64,000 nucleotides of DNA from positions 1 to 64,000 of the forward strand of contig NZ_ALVZ01000234.1 of NCBI RefSeq assembly GCF_000332055.1, in the 5' to 3' direction. Source of the DNA: Xenococcus sp. PCC 7305 (GTDB taxonomy: Bacteria; Cyanobacteriota; Cyanobacteriia; Cyanobacteriales; Xenococcaceae). The notes beneath the pieces were generated by a model that was not told the DNA's origin, searched no databases, and saw only the letters and a program-made list of their open reading frames with translations. The position numbers were made by a program, and so were the translations under genes. Positions 44,991 to 54,169 of this stretch are shown piece by piece. Each line of letters starts with the position of its first letter. Position 1 is the first letter of the stretch.

Positions 44991-46116
44991 TTTTCAGGCT
45001 CAATAATTCAGGTAAATCTAAAACGCTATCTAAGATTACATCGCAACCTAAATTCCCTAACATTACTCGTTTTTTCCTGATCGCCTCTCCTTCAGCAAAA
45101 CCGGTCAAAACGCCAACAGAAACAACTCCTGCTTTTTTTGCCGCGACCACATCACTGCCCGCATCTCCGATGTAAGCAATAGTTTTAGGATTAGAGATCT
45201 TAAACTCATCACTAGCTAAATTTACTACCGATTCCTGGGGATAAAGGGCTTTATATAAAATAAAAGGATGGGGTTTTCCTAGTTTAGTTTGATTGTCAGC
45301 GACCAGTGCCGATTCGGCAGCAATTACTTCGTCGTAAGTAACAATGCGAGTGGGAGCAAAATACTGGAGAATTCCTAAATTTGTGAGAGGTTGGATAACT
45401 TCGTTGCGAGGTCTGCCTGTTGCGATCGCCAGGGTAAAATTTCCCGAATCAGACAAAGCCTTGAGAGTTTTATCAATGCTCGCCAAATCAATTACCGTCT
45501 CATCATCAGGTAAATCATAGCCTTTTTTGCCTTCATACCAGGCTTGGAAATTATCATAACAAAGCTGCCATAATTCTCCTTTGGGATCAAAAAAGGCAAA
45601 ATGCTGCCCCAGTTTTTCGGCAATAAAGGTATTCACATAGTTCAAGACAGCTGCCCCAGTCAAAGATTTTGTTTCTGCCCAAAATTGTGAGATCGCATCA
45701 TCACTGATCTGGCTTTGATAATTACGAGAATGCAATAATTCGCCGATGCTTTGTAATTGTTTTTCGAGAGTTAAATCATTATCCTGGAGAATATTGGCTA
45801 AACTTGTAGGCTGTTCTCGGGCAATTGTAGCGAAAATACCGGCAAAATGTAGACAGCAAACAAAAAAAGTTAAGTCCCAGTTAGAGTTAATTGCCCGACT
45901 CTTTAATTCATAAATAAAACTTTTAGGGATAATATTATCCCCAATTTTTTCTAGTCTAGTCGAAACATCGGGACTAGAGCCAAAATAGTTAGTTAATCCC
46001 AAATAATTGCGATCGCAGATTAATTCCCAAGCAGTCAAACGCGAAGTGTTCCAGTATTTCTTTTCACTGGTAATCACTCCATCTAGATCAAAGATTAAAG
46101 TCTTAATTGATTTCAT
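44977..46116 (-). CDS. Large HAD-superfamily hydrolase
   Basis: 379 residues, long for a HAD protein. Motif I TLIFDLDGVITSEKKYWN at the N-terminus, then a long helical cap (about 25-210), motif II LAIATGRPRNEV (about 237-248), KLGKPHPFILYKAL and motif IV IAYIGDAGSDVVAAKKAG (about 318-335). Substrate unknown. Its 14-base overlap with queG and position near tadA suggest a link to tRNA or nucleotide metabolism, but that is inference. Confidence 0.82.
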   Translation of the reverse strand: MKSIKTLIFDLDGVITSEKKYWNTSRLTAWELICDRNYLGLTNYFGSSPDVSTRLEKIGDNIIPKSFIYELKSRAINSNWDLTFFVCCLHFAGIFATIAREQPTSLANILQDNDLTLEKQLQSIGELLHSRNYQSQISDDAISQFWAETKSLTGAAVLNYVNTFIAEKLGQHFAFFDPKGELWQLCYDNFQAWYEGKKGYDLPDDETVIDLASIDKTLKALSDSGNFTLAIATGRPRNEVIQPLTNLGILQYFAPTRIVTYDEVIAAESALVADNQTKLGKPHPFILYKALYPQESVVNLASDEFKISNPKTIAYIGDAGSDVVAAKKAGVVSVGVLTGFAEGEAIRKKRVMLGNLGCDVILDSVLDLPELLSLKIDDK

Positions 46117-46231
46117 TAGAAATTACTGGTTTAACCTATTTATCTTTTATTTCTTAAGTTTCAGCATTTTAGCGTAGTTGAGCGATCCAGAAAATGCAGC
46201 TTTTGCCCTGACTTTTGAGAATAGAACATGA

Positions 46232-47077
46232 TTAGTCTTTGTATTCGAGTTCTAAGAGTTGCAACAGCTTTTCTTCTAGATCGCTTAGGTGAGGAGCAGT
46301 CAGTTTCGCCAAACCATTGAGAACCCATAATGCCGCATCATCCAAGTCTCCTGTTTGATGGATAGCATTCATGCGATCGCGAATAATGGCCATCTCCTGG
46401 CATTCTTCGGTGGAATAGCCCAAAGATTTAAGATTTTCGGCCCGCAGAATATAGTTATCATTCCAAGTGCTTACTTGACAGCTTAGTTTATAAATATCCT
46501 TAACAATACACCAACAGCCACCCTTGCCACGCAATTCGGGGTTGTCTTTGGTCATAATCTGGCAAATTTCGCCTACCCGAAAAGGTATGGGTTTCGGGTT
46601 ATTGTCTTTCATTCTTTTCACCACTTCTTTGACGATTCTACCCGTGGGGACTTTGCCCCCAGCCTGCTCGACAGCAGTCTCCCAAGCGATAGGTTGCTCA
46701 TCGATAGTCAGTTCACTTAAAGGCCGGACTTGTCCTTCTTTGGTTGGAAGAACTGGGACAATTGGTTCACATTTGTCGATCAGATTGTCATAAATTTGGG
46801 CGGCTTCAATAAGTTGATAGGGACGACGACGGGTAAAATCGAAGCGATCGCGACAATATTCTTCAAAGGTGACATGGGTCGAACGATAAAGTCTGCGGTT
46901 TCGTAATTCCCGTAAAGCCTTTCCCGCTTCATAAAAGGCTCTTTCTACTTTTTTTTCTAGGGAAAAACGAATGCTCTCTTCCTCAATTGTCAGAGGATCT
47001 ACAGGCATTAAAACGAGTTGTTTTCTTGAGGCATCCGATTTTTTATTTTTGCGTGATCGCTGTGTTAAAGCCGTCAT
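46232..47077 (-). CDS. Plasmid-type regulatory protein, paralogue of the gene at 19907
   Basis: 281 residues. Residues about 40-150 contain GKALRELRNRRLYRSTHVTF, then EEYCRDRFDFTRRRPYQLIE, VLPTKEGQVRPL and a downstream helix: the same module order as in the 19907 protein. Residues about 165-225 (FRVGEICQIM, GKGGCWCIVKDIYKLSCQVS) are extra. Relatives are common on cyanobacterial plasmids and near mobile DNA; probably DNA-binding. No partner gene adjoins it. Confidence 0.6.
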   Translation of the reverse strand: MTALTQRSRKNKKSDASRKQLVLMPVDPLTIEEESIRFSLEKKVERAFYEAGKALRELRNRRLYRSTHVTFEEYCRDRFDFTRRRPYQLIEAAQIYDNLIDKCEPIVPVLPTKEGQVRPLSELTIDEQPIAWETAVEQAGGKVPTGRIVKEVVKRMKDNNPKPIPFRVGEICQIMTKDNPELRGKGGCWCIVKDIYKLSCQVSTWNDNYILRAENLKSLGYSTEECQEMAIIRDRMNAIHQTGDLDDAALWVLNGLAKLTAPHLSDLEEKLLQLLELEYKD

Positions 47078-47467
47078 CTTTTGAACAAATAAAGCTAAAG
47101 CAATAGTGACGAATCAACTGTAACCAAGCAAAATTCCAGGAAAAACTGTCTTTTAATGCTTTTTCAATTATTTAATCAGACTTTTTGAGCAGACTTGCCC
47201 AACAAAGGTTCGATCCCGCAGATGTCATCCCTGCAAAGGAAACTGCGCCATAACCGATGATCTAGACAAGCAAAGTTCGGGCCATTCATGTCGTATGATA
47301 ACTACGGGTTTTCTCGGAAAAATTTTTAAGTTTTAATTAATAACCAGTCCCCAATATTTATGTCACGGAGGAATTACTACCTAGGTTGTCATTGTTCCCT
47401 AATTGAAGTATATTAGCAATTTTATGTAATTAGGCATAATTGAATAGGAAGAGATTATTAGATAGCC
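47078..47467. other. Intergenic region, nothing recognised
   Basis: 390 bases between divergent genes. A GGTTCGATCCCGC string at about 47208 looks like a tRNA T-loop, but no stem pairs around it and there is no acceptor or anticodon arm, so it is not a tRNA. No other feature seen. Confidence 0.45.
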
Positions 47468-47965
47468 ATGCCCGATTCGTCCGTACAATATCCAGAACTA
47501 TATACAACAGAAGATATTCAACATATTCTCCAGATTGCGATCGCTCGACAAGGAGAAGATGATCAACTAACGAGAAAACAACTTTGGGAAATTGCTGAAG
47601 AATTGGATCTAGATCCCCAGACGATACAAGCGGCTGAAACAGATTGGTTACAACTTAAGACGATTCAAGAAAAGCATCTGGCCTTTGATCGCTATCGCCA
47701 TGATTGCTTCAAACAGAAACTAGTCAAATATCTCATTATCAATGCCTTTCTGGTCGCGATTAATTTTTTGGTGCTTAACTTTACTCCTTGGTCTATTTTT
47801 ATTCTCTTACTTTGGAGTCCCGCCATTGCATTGAGTGCCTGGAAAACTTTCCATCTTCAGGGAGACGAATACGAAAGGGCTTTTCAACGTTGGGATTTCC
47901 AGAATGAGGTAAAAAAGACAGTTAATAATTTGTGGCAAAGACTATATAAAGCCTGGAAAATTTAG
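47468..47965 (+). CDS. 2TM domain-containing protein
   Basis: 165 residues. A soluble N-terminal half with YTTEDIQHILQIAIARQGED and an LWEIAEELDLDPQTIQAAE segment (helical, SHOCT- or DnaJ-like pattern), then two close membrane helices (about 91-110 and 113-132) forming the 2TM domain, followed by a short charged tail. Such proteins occur in cyanobacteria as small membrane proteins of unknown role. Confidence 0.75.
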   Translation: MPDSSVQYPELYTTEDIQHILQIAIARQGEDDQLTRKQLWEIAEELDLDPQTIQAAETDWLQLKTIQEKHLAFDRYRHDCFKQKLVKYLIINAFLVAINFLVLNFTPWSIFILLLWSPAIALSAWKTFHLQGDEYERAFQRWDFQNEVKKTVNNLWQRLYKAWKI

Positions 47966-48114
47966 ACGGCCATAAATTAAGCCTTAGAAATGATTTGCCG
48001 ACAATAATACTCGCAAACAAAACACTTACCTAAGATAAAGTCAGAATCAATAATCTAGGATATATTAGTTACGACTATTTTCAATATATAAGATATAGAT
48101 TTAAGGAGTGAGGA

Positions 48115-49710
48115 GTGAGTAGAGTAGAGTTAATTCTCAAAACTATTGGGGTAAGCGCCGTAATTTTATCTAGTTATATAACCCCAACCTCGGCACAAAC
48201 AATAGATAAACCGCCAAAACCTCAGAATTTCCATACATCAACTAATATTAAAAATACTACTAGTCCCCTAAAAATATCACAGGCAACAGATACTGTTGAG
48301 GAGGAAGAAGTTGAGCAGGTAGAGGAACTAGATCCCACAGTAGAAGCTGAAACTTATTCTGAATTTGAAAGATTGGAACAAGATCCCGATCGCCTAAATC
48401 TTCCTGCCACACCAGAAGAAGTAGAAATTAATATCAATGAACCTCTCACCCTCAAACAAGCCCTCGATTTAGCATTAAGAAACAATAAAGACTTAGAAGA
48501 GTCGAGATTAAACCTAGTACGAGCAGAAAGAGAATTGCAACAAGCAAGATCGGCTCTCTATCCCGATCTTGATCTACGAGGTAATTTTACAGAAAGTGAT
48601 TCGGCTGCTTCCGAACGTTCTAGAGAGAGATTTGGCGCTGGTAGTTCAGCAGATGAAGACAGTATTACTCAATTGGATAGTGATATTACTCTTAGTTACA
48701 ATGTCTATACTGGGGGCAATAGAGGTGCAGACATTCGTCGGGCGAAAAAGAACGTCGAATTTAATCAATTAGATGTCGAAAGAATCACCGAGCAAACTCT
48801 TTTTGAAACTGCCAGGGATTACTATGATCTGCAAAATTCCAATGCTCAAGTCAATATTGAAGAAGCCGCAGTCGAGGATGCACAGCAAACATTAAAAGAT
48901 GCACAACTCTTGGAACAAGCGGGCTTAGGAACTAGATTCGATGTTTTACGGGCAGAAGTAGAATTGGCTAATGCTGAGCAAAGATTGACCACTCGCATAG
49001 CCGAACAGCGCACCGCACGTCGACAATTAGCGGAAACTCTGAGTCTGGGACAGCAAGTGAATCTCGAAACTGCTGATGAAATTCAAGAGGCAGGACTTTG
49101 GGACAAATCTCTAGAAGAAACCATTGTTTTGGGATACAGCGATCGCGCAGAGCTGGATCAATTATTAGTCCGTAAACAGATTAACGAGGAACAGCGTAAA
49201 ATTGCTTGGTCTGCGATCAAACCTCAAATAAGTTTGTTTGCCGAGTACGAGATCTTAGAAGTCTATGATGATGATGCGGACTTAGCCGATGGTTATTCCT
49301 ATGGCGCCAGATTGCAATGGTCAATTTTCGATGGTGGAACAGCTCTTGCTAGAGCAAGACAGGAAGAAACCGATATTTTGATTGATCAAACTGCTTTTGC
49401 TAATCAACGAAATCAGGTACGTGTCGAAGTAGAACAAGCTTATTTTGGACTGCAAGCCAACAAAGAGAATATTGTCACCTCTGGAAAAGCTGTAGAACTT
49501 GCAGAAGAGAGTCTAAGGCTCGCAAGACTACGTTTCCAAGCAGGAGTAGGGACTCAAACTGATGTTATTGAAGCTCAAACCGAATTGACAACTGCTAGAG
49601 GAAATCGCCTTGATGCCATTATTCAATATAATCAATCTCTAAATCAGCTGTACAGAGCTATCAATGGTCTATCTACTTTGGTTCAAACTTTCAATCAAAA
49701 TTCCCAGTAA
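48115..49710 (+). CDS. TolC-family outer-membrane efflux/secretion protein
   Basis: 531 residues, GTG start with GGAG before it. Signal sequence (about 1-30), a negatively charged linker (about 60-105), then the two TolC repeats (about 115-310 and 320-520): LTLKQALDLALRNNKDLEESRLNL and LRRAELEL-like helices, ARLQWSIFDGG and VGTQTDVIEAQTEL. It forms the trimeric channel-tunnel across the outer membrane for type I secretion or drug efflux. The RTX protein gene 1.3 kb downstream on the same strand would be a natural substrate. No membrane fusion or ABC gene is present here. Confidence 0.9.
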   Translation: MSRVELILKTIGVSAVILSSYITPTSAQTIDKPPKPQNFHTSTNIKNTTSPLKISQATDTVEEEEVEQVEELDPTVEAETYSEFERLEQDPDRLNLPATPEEVEININEPLTLKQALDLALRNNKDLEESRLNLVRAERELQQARSALYPDLDLRGNFTESDSAASERSRERFGAGSSADEDSITQLDSDITLSYNVYTGGNRGADIRRAKKNVEFNQLDVERITEQTLFETARDYYDLQNSNAQVNIEEAAVEDAQQTLKDAQLLEQAGLGTRFDVLRAEVELANAEQRLTTRIAEQRTARRQLAETLSLGQQVNLETADEIQEAGLWDKSLEETIVLGYSDRAELDQLLVRKQINEEQRKIAWSAIKPQISLFAEYEILEVYDDDADLADGYSYGARLQWSIFDGGTALARARQEETDILIDQTAFANQRNQVRVEVEQAYFGLQANKENIVTSGKAVELAEESLRLARLRFQAGVGTQTDVIEAQTELTTARGNRLDAIIQYNQSLNQLYRAINGLSTLVQTFNQNSQ

Positions 49711-49716
49711 GTAAAT

Positions 49717-49807
49717 AGGTAATGGGTAATGGGTAATGGGTAATAGGTAATGGGTAATGGGTAATAGGTAATGGGTAATGGGTAATAGGTAATGGGTAAT
49801 GGGCAAT
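49717..49807. repeat. Heptamer array with 21-bp higher-order period
   Basis: Thirteen heptamers of the GGGTAAT family. An initial AGGTAAT plus three GGGTAAT is followed by three 21-base blocks each starting with AGGTAAT; the last unit has decayed to GGGCAAT. It is the reverse complement of the CCCATTA array at 391. It lies between the convergent tolC-type and dcd genes. Confidence 0.95.
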
Positions 49808-49850
49808 TCCTCAATATTATTTGATTTAAATCAAAATATGATTATTTTTA

Positions 49851-49885
49851 ACCTAAAACCTAAAACCTAAAGCCTAAAACCTAAT
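49851..49885. repeat. Heptamer tandem repeat (ACCTAAA)x5
   Basis: ACCTAAA three times, GCCTAAA, then ACCTAAT. A second, unrelated heptamer array within 50 bases of the previous one, ending 12 bases before the dcd stop codon. Confidence 0.85.
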
Positions 49886-49896
49886 TAGTTCTATAT

Positions 49897-50490
49897 TTAG
49901 ACGATGGGTAATGTTACTTTTTGAGGCTGATTTTGATATTTACCTTTGCGGTCAGAATAGGTAGTTTGGCAAGGCTCTCCCTCCAGAAAAAGTAGTTGAG
50001 CAATGCCCTCTGTATAGACTCGGCAATCTGCACTTGAAGCGTTAGAGAACTCAAGAGTTAGATGACCTTCCCAAGAAGCTTCTCCAGGAGTGGTATTTAC
50101 AATCAAGCCGCATCTAGCATAGCTACTTTTGCCGACACAAACCACCGTGATATTTGGTGGGATACTAAGTTTTTCTAAGGCAACACCCAATCCGTAACTA
50201 TGGGCAGGAATAATAAAAAAATCTCCGTATTCATCATGCTGTAATTCGACCGCTTCTAAATTGCGAGGATTGAATTGTTTAGGGTTAATGATGGTGCCAG
50301 GTATATGTTTGAAAATGAGAAATTCTGAATTAGATAAGCGGATATCATATCCATAACTAGAAACACCGTAGCTCAGCACAGGTATGGTATTCCCTGCATT
50401 ATTGACCACAGTTCTAACTAATTTGGGTTCAAAAGGCTCGATCATACCTTTTCCAGCTTGCTCAATAATCCATTTATCATTTTTCAACAT
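49897..50490 (-). CDS. dcd: dCTP deaminase
   Basis: 197 residues. Converts dCTP to dUTP for thymidylate synthesis. The catalytic region GKSSYARCGLIVNTTPGEASW (read as GKSSYARCGL and NTTPGEASWEGH) contains the Arg, Ser and Glu of the active site; LSYGVSSYGYDIRLSN at the front and IAQLLFLEGEPC near the end are family features. Trimeric and cytoplasmic. Alone, flanked by repeats. Confidence 0.93.
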   Translation of the reverse strand: MLKNDKWIIEQAGKGMIEPFEPKLVRTVVNNAGNTIPVLSYGVSSYGYDIRLSNSEFLIFKHIPGTIINPKQFNPRNLEAVELQHDEYGDFFIIPAHSYGLGVALEKLSIPPNITVVCVGKSSYARCGLIVNTTPGEASWEGHLTLEFSNASSADCRVYTEGIAQLLFLEGEPCQTTYSDRKGKYQNQPQKVTLPIV

Positions 50491-50993
50491 AATCGTATTA
50501 TTTAGTACTTGTTCGTTTAATTTAACTGAATTTGCGAGTGAACCTTTAGGATTATACTAGCGAACCGATGATAATTGCATTAGCTAAAGCTTCTATTCAA
50601 TGTTAGGCATCTTGAATCAGCTTGATTCCTTTTTCCGGTGCCCTATTACCTGTTGCCAATTATCAGTTTAAAAATTTAAGTTAGTCAAAAACGAAATTTT
50701 TACAATTACGCTAAATATTGTCAAATTTATAAACAACTATTACCGATCTTGATACAAAAAATATATAAATTACTATTCTTAAATGAGACTATTTATACCA
50801 ATAGATAATTTTTATATTGATTTACTACTATTTTTGAGAATAATTATGTTCTGATTTTAATTTATATTTAATCCGAGTTAGTATTCCTCCAATCCAGAAG
50901 AAATCAAAGATTTTCGTAATTCTTGGAATGGGTTTCATGACTTAGTAAATTAATTAAATCAAAGAACAAATTATAAATATATTCAAATTAACA
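50491..50993. other. AT-rich intergenic region
   Basis: 503 bases, very AT-rich, between divergent dcd and the RTX gene. No open frame, RNA or clear hairpin seen. It should hold the long leader or promoter of the RTX gene. Confidence 0.4.
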
Positions 50994-53900
50994 ATGATTA
51001 ACCAGAACTCTTTTGTCGATATAGCTCAACAGGCGGGAATCACTTGGTCAGAAGCCAGGGGATTTGAAGCTTTTAGTCTTAATTGGCTAGATTATAACGA
51101 TGATGGACTGGAAGATTTATTTGTGAGTGGCCATGGATATTTTGTCCCAACAACTATTAATCCTGAGGGGAAAAAGCCCAGTCTTTATATTAATAATGGA
51201 GATGGCACTTTTACCAATATCTTTGAGGATTTTACCGTCAAAAATAATGGCGATTTACATGGAACAAATTGGCAAGATATTGATAATGATGGGGATCTCG
51301 ATCTTTTTGTGGTTGGCGGCGGAAATTTGGGAGGAAATGATGTAGATGCCAATCTCTTATATATTAATGATAATGGAGTTTTAAGAGAACAAGCTGGAGA
51401 AAAAAATCTTCGATTTAAAATTGGTAGAGGCCGGTCCGCTCTTTGGTTTGATAGCAATAATGATGGCTTACTAGATGTTTTACAGCTCAATGGGCTCAGA
51501 GAAGATGGTTTAGGCAAAACAACTTTTTTTCGTCAAAATGCTGATGGCACATTTACTAATGCTCGGGTTGAAGTTGGTCTGAATTTCAATGAACCGGCCC
51601 GTTCTGCTCAATTGGCAGATTTAACTGGAGATGGCAAACTAGATCTGGTCATTCAGGGTACTTACAGTTTTCCTCTGAAAGTTTACGATATCTCAACTGG
51701 TTTATTTCAGGATATTACCAATCAGTTTCCTATCTTGAGTGATCCTCCTGCCGAACCGACTCAAGATTTTATCGATCATCAGGCGGCTAGGGATTTTGCG
51801 ATCGCAGACTTTAATAACGATTTGCGTCCCGATATTTTCATGACCCGCTCTAGTACCAAACAACAAGGCTCTAGTCTGGTGCAAACTTCGGGAAAAATGC
51901 TCGCTGCGGATTTGTTTTTGAACTCTGGTGATGGCATCAATGATATTGGTTTTCGTCTTCAAACCAATGGGAATCTGGCTCTAGACACTTTTGATGTCAA
52001 TGGTTTAGTCGCTAATCTCAATGTCAATCAAATCTTCATCGGAGCTTCGGGGCGCAATCCCACCGCTGCAGAATTGGCAGCAATTACTCAGTTTGCATCA
52101 CCCAATTCCTCAGCTTTACAAACTGTTAACAGCGATCGCGCGGGTTTAGTTCTCAACCCCAATGATGCTTCAGTTTTTGGCTTAACAACGCCTGATCCTG
52201 CTACCAAAGGTCTATACATTGGCTACAACTTTTTTAGTCAAACTTGGCAAGTCCGGTTAGTTTCTCCCAATAGAGAACGCCTACGGCTAGTAGTTGAAAG
52301 TACGGAGCAGATCAACAATACAAACACAATTGGTTTTACCACTGTAGATCCTAATGTCAATAGACTTAGCGATCGCTTATGGCTTTATGATTCGGCAACA
52401 GATCAATATCAAGATAGTTCCATCGCTTCAGGGATTACAGCTTTAACTTCTGCTCAATCAGTAGTGGCAGGAGACTTTGATAATGATATGGATGTAGATT
52501 TATATCTTGCCAATGCCTATGCTAGCTTTAATCAACCGAATATTTTCTATGACAATCAAGGCGATGGTAGTTTTATCCCCGTAGAAGTTAGTGGAGCTGA
52601 AGGCACAGCCATTGGCCCCCATATTCTCGATTTTGATATTGGACAGAGACTAGCCGTTGCCGATTTTGATAATAACGGCTTTTTAGATATTTTTGCGGGC
52701 TCTCTGACATCGCGATCGCGTGATCGCACTTATTTAGGCGAAGCGCCCCAACTTTTCCAAAATCAAGGGAACAATAATAATTGGATTCAGTTCAAATTAG
52801 AAGGTACAACTTCCAATCGTGATGCTGTTGGTGCCAGAGTTATTCTGACAACTCCCGATGGCACTAGTCAGCTCAGAGAACAAAATGGGGGCAATCATCT
52901 TTTTGGGCAAAATTCCCAAAGAATTCACTTTGGTTTAGGACAAAACAATCAGATCGAAAATTTACGAGTAGAATGGCCTTCGGGAGCCACGCAAGAATTT
53001 AGCAATGTAGCAATCAATCAGATTCTGACCATTACTGAGGGGCAAGATATTCCTCCACAACCAAATCCCGAACCTGATCCAGATATTATCGGGACAGCTA
53101 ATGATGATCAACTTACTGGCACTAATAGTCAAGACTATATCTTAGGGGAAGATGGAGACGATACCATTAAAGGCTTAGATGGTGCTGATACGATTTTAGG
53201 AGAAGCAGGAGCCGATAGCCTCAATGGGGGGAATGGCAAGGATTTTCTTGATGGTGGAGCTTTTGGCGATACTCTAGTGGGCGGAGAAGGTGCCGATACC
53301 CTAGTCGGTGGACTAGGAAAAGATCTCATATTTGGTCAAGGTGGTCAAGATGTATTACAGGGAGGCGCGGGTGATGATACTCTTCGTGGCGGCAATGGCG
53401 ACGATACTTTGCAAGGGGGCGCAGGCATTGATGTTGCCAAAGAATCTTTTAATGGCGACATTTTGCTGACGAACACAAGTCTGATTGCTCGGGGCACAGA
53501 TATTTTAGAAGATATTGAAATCGCCAATGTTTTTGCGGGGAGCTCCCATAATTTTGTCGATGCCTCTGCTGTAACCCGGATGCAAGTGATTCTTAATGGC
53601 AGTGGTGGTCGTGATACCTTGGTGGGGGGAACTCAAGATGACACCTTGATTGGGGGAGTCGGCGTTGATCTGCTCACCGGCGGCGAAGGTTCAGATGTCT
53701 TTTTCTATAAGGCAATCAATCATCGGAATGATCGCATTACAGATTTTGACGTTGCTAAGGATATCATGATTTTCTCCCGTGCTGGTTTTGGGGAAGAATT
53801 AACATCTGGTCAGTTTCTTAATGAAGATCAATTTGCGATCGGCTTAGGAACAACTGATGCTAGCGATCGCTTTATTTATAATCCCAACAATGGGAATGTT

Positions 53901-54002
53901 TTCTTTGATGCCGACGGCAGTGGTTCGGGCCGCGAATTGCTAATTACAACTCTGACTAATACTCCAAATTTATCTCATAGAGATATTTTCATTGTCAATT
54001 AG
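50994..54002 (+). CDS. FG-GAP/VCBS - ASPIC/UnbV - RTX calcium-binding protein
   Basis: 1002 residues, no N-terminal signal. Residues about 15-560 hold FG-GAP/VCBS units with calcium-type DxDxDG-like loops (WLDYNDDGLEDLFVSG, DIDNDGDLDLFVVG, WFDSNNDGLLDVLQ, LADLTGDGKLDLVI, VADFDNNGFLDIFAG). An ASPIC/UnbV domain follows (about 610-680, DAVGARVILTT, GLGQNNQIENLRVEWPSG). Then come about nine GGxGxDxLx RTX nonapeptides (about 700-810) and a C-terminal type I secretion-like domain (about 880-1002, ITDFDVAKDIMIF, FFDADGSGSGRELL). Expected to be exported by a type I system and to fold outside with calcium. The front half resembles integrin-like/CRTAC1 proteins, so an adhesive role is plausible. Confidence 0.9.
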   Translation: MINQNSFVDIAQQAGITWSEARGFEAFSLNWLDYNDDGLEDLFVSGHGYFVPTTINPEGKKPSLYINNGDGTFTNIFEDFTVKNNGDLHGTNWQDIDNDGDLDLFVVGGGNLGGNDVDANLLYINDNGVLREQAGEKNLRFKIGRGRSALWFDSNNDGLLDVLQLNGLREDGLGKTTFFRQNADGTFTNARVEVGLNFNEPARSAQLADLTGDGKLDLVIQGTYSFPLKVYDISTGLFQDITNQFPILSDPPAEPTQDFIDHQAARDFAIADFNNDLRPDIFMTRSSTKQQGSSLVQTSGKMLAADLFLNSGDGINDIGFRLQTNGNLALDTFDVNGLVANLNVNQIFIGASGRNPTAAELAAITQFASPNSSALQTVNSDRAGLVLNPNDASVFGLTTPDPATKGLYIGYNFFSQTWQVRLVSPNRERLRLVVESTEQINNTNTIGFTTVDPNVNRLSDRLWLYDSATDQYQDSSIASGITALTSAQSVVAGDFDNDMDVDLYLANAYASFNQPNIFYDNQGDGSFIPVEVSGAEGTAIGPHILDFDIGQRLAVADFDNNGFLDIFAGSLTSRSRDRTYLGEAPQLFQNQGNNNNWIQFKLEGTTSNRDAVGARVILTTPDGTSQLREQNGGNHLFGQNSQRIHFGLGQNNQIENLRVEWPSGATQEFSNVAINQILTITEGQDIPPQPNPEPDPDIIGTANDDQLTGTNSQDYILGEDGDDTIKGLDGADTILGEAGADSLNGGNGKDFLDGGAFGDTLVGGEGADTLVGGLGKDLIFGQGGQDVLQGGAGDDTLRGGNGDDTLQGGAGIDVAKESFNGDILLTNTSLIARGTDILEDIEIANVFAGSSHNFVDASAVTRMQVILNGSGGRDTLVGGTQDDTLIGGVGVDLLTGGEGSDVFFYKAINHRNDRITDFDVAKDIMIFSRAGFGEELTSGQFLNEDQFAIGLGTTDASDRFIYNPNNGNVFFDADGSGSGRELLITTLTNTPNLSHRDIFIVN

Positions 54003-54103
54003 CTCTTAAAACGCTTCTATAGCAATACGAATTTAGGTTATGACAAATGATTATCACACTGCAATTCTTCAAACACTTTGTATATTCTGGATTTTGCTTT
54101 TCC

Positions 54104-54146
54104 CGTTGCCTGTTGCCTGTTGCCTATTCCCCAGCGCGTAGCGCTA
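54104..54146. repeat. Heptamer (GTTGCCT)x3 and a palindrome
   Basis: Three GTTGCCT units (54104-54124), followed by AGCGC-GTA-GCGCT at about 54133-54145, a perfect 5-bp hairpin, between the convergent RTX and regulator genes. Confidence 0.7.
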
Positions 54147-54169
54147 TAGTTTGAAACTTGTGTCTGAAT

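Noticed and set aside
47200-47235. GGTTCGATCCCGC resembling a tRNA T-arm
   Set aside because: The bases on either side do not pair and no other tRNA arms can be drawn.
49715-49885. Possible CRISPR array
   Set aside because: The units are 7 bases with no spacers; this is a simple tandem repeat.
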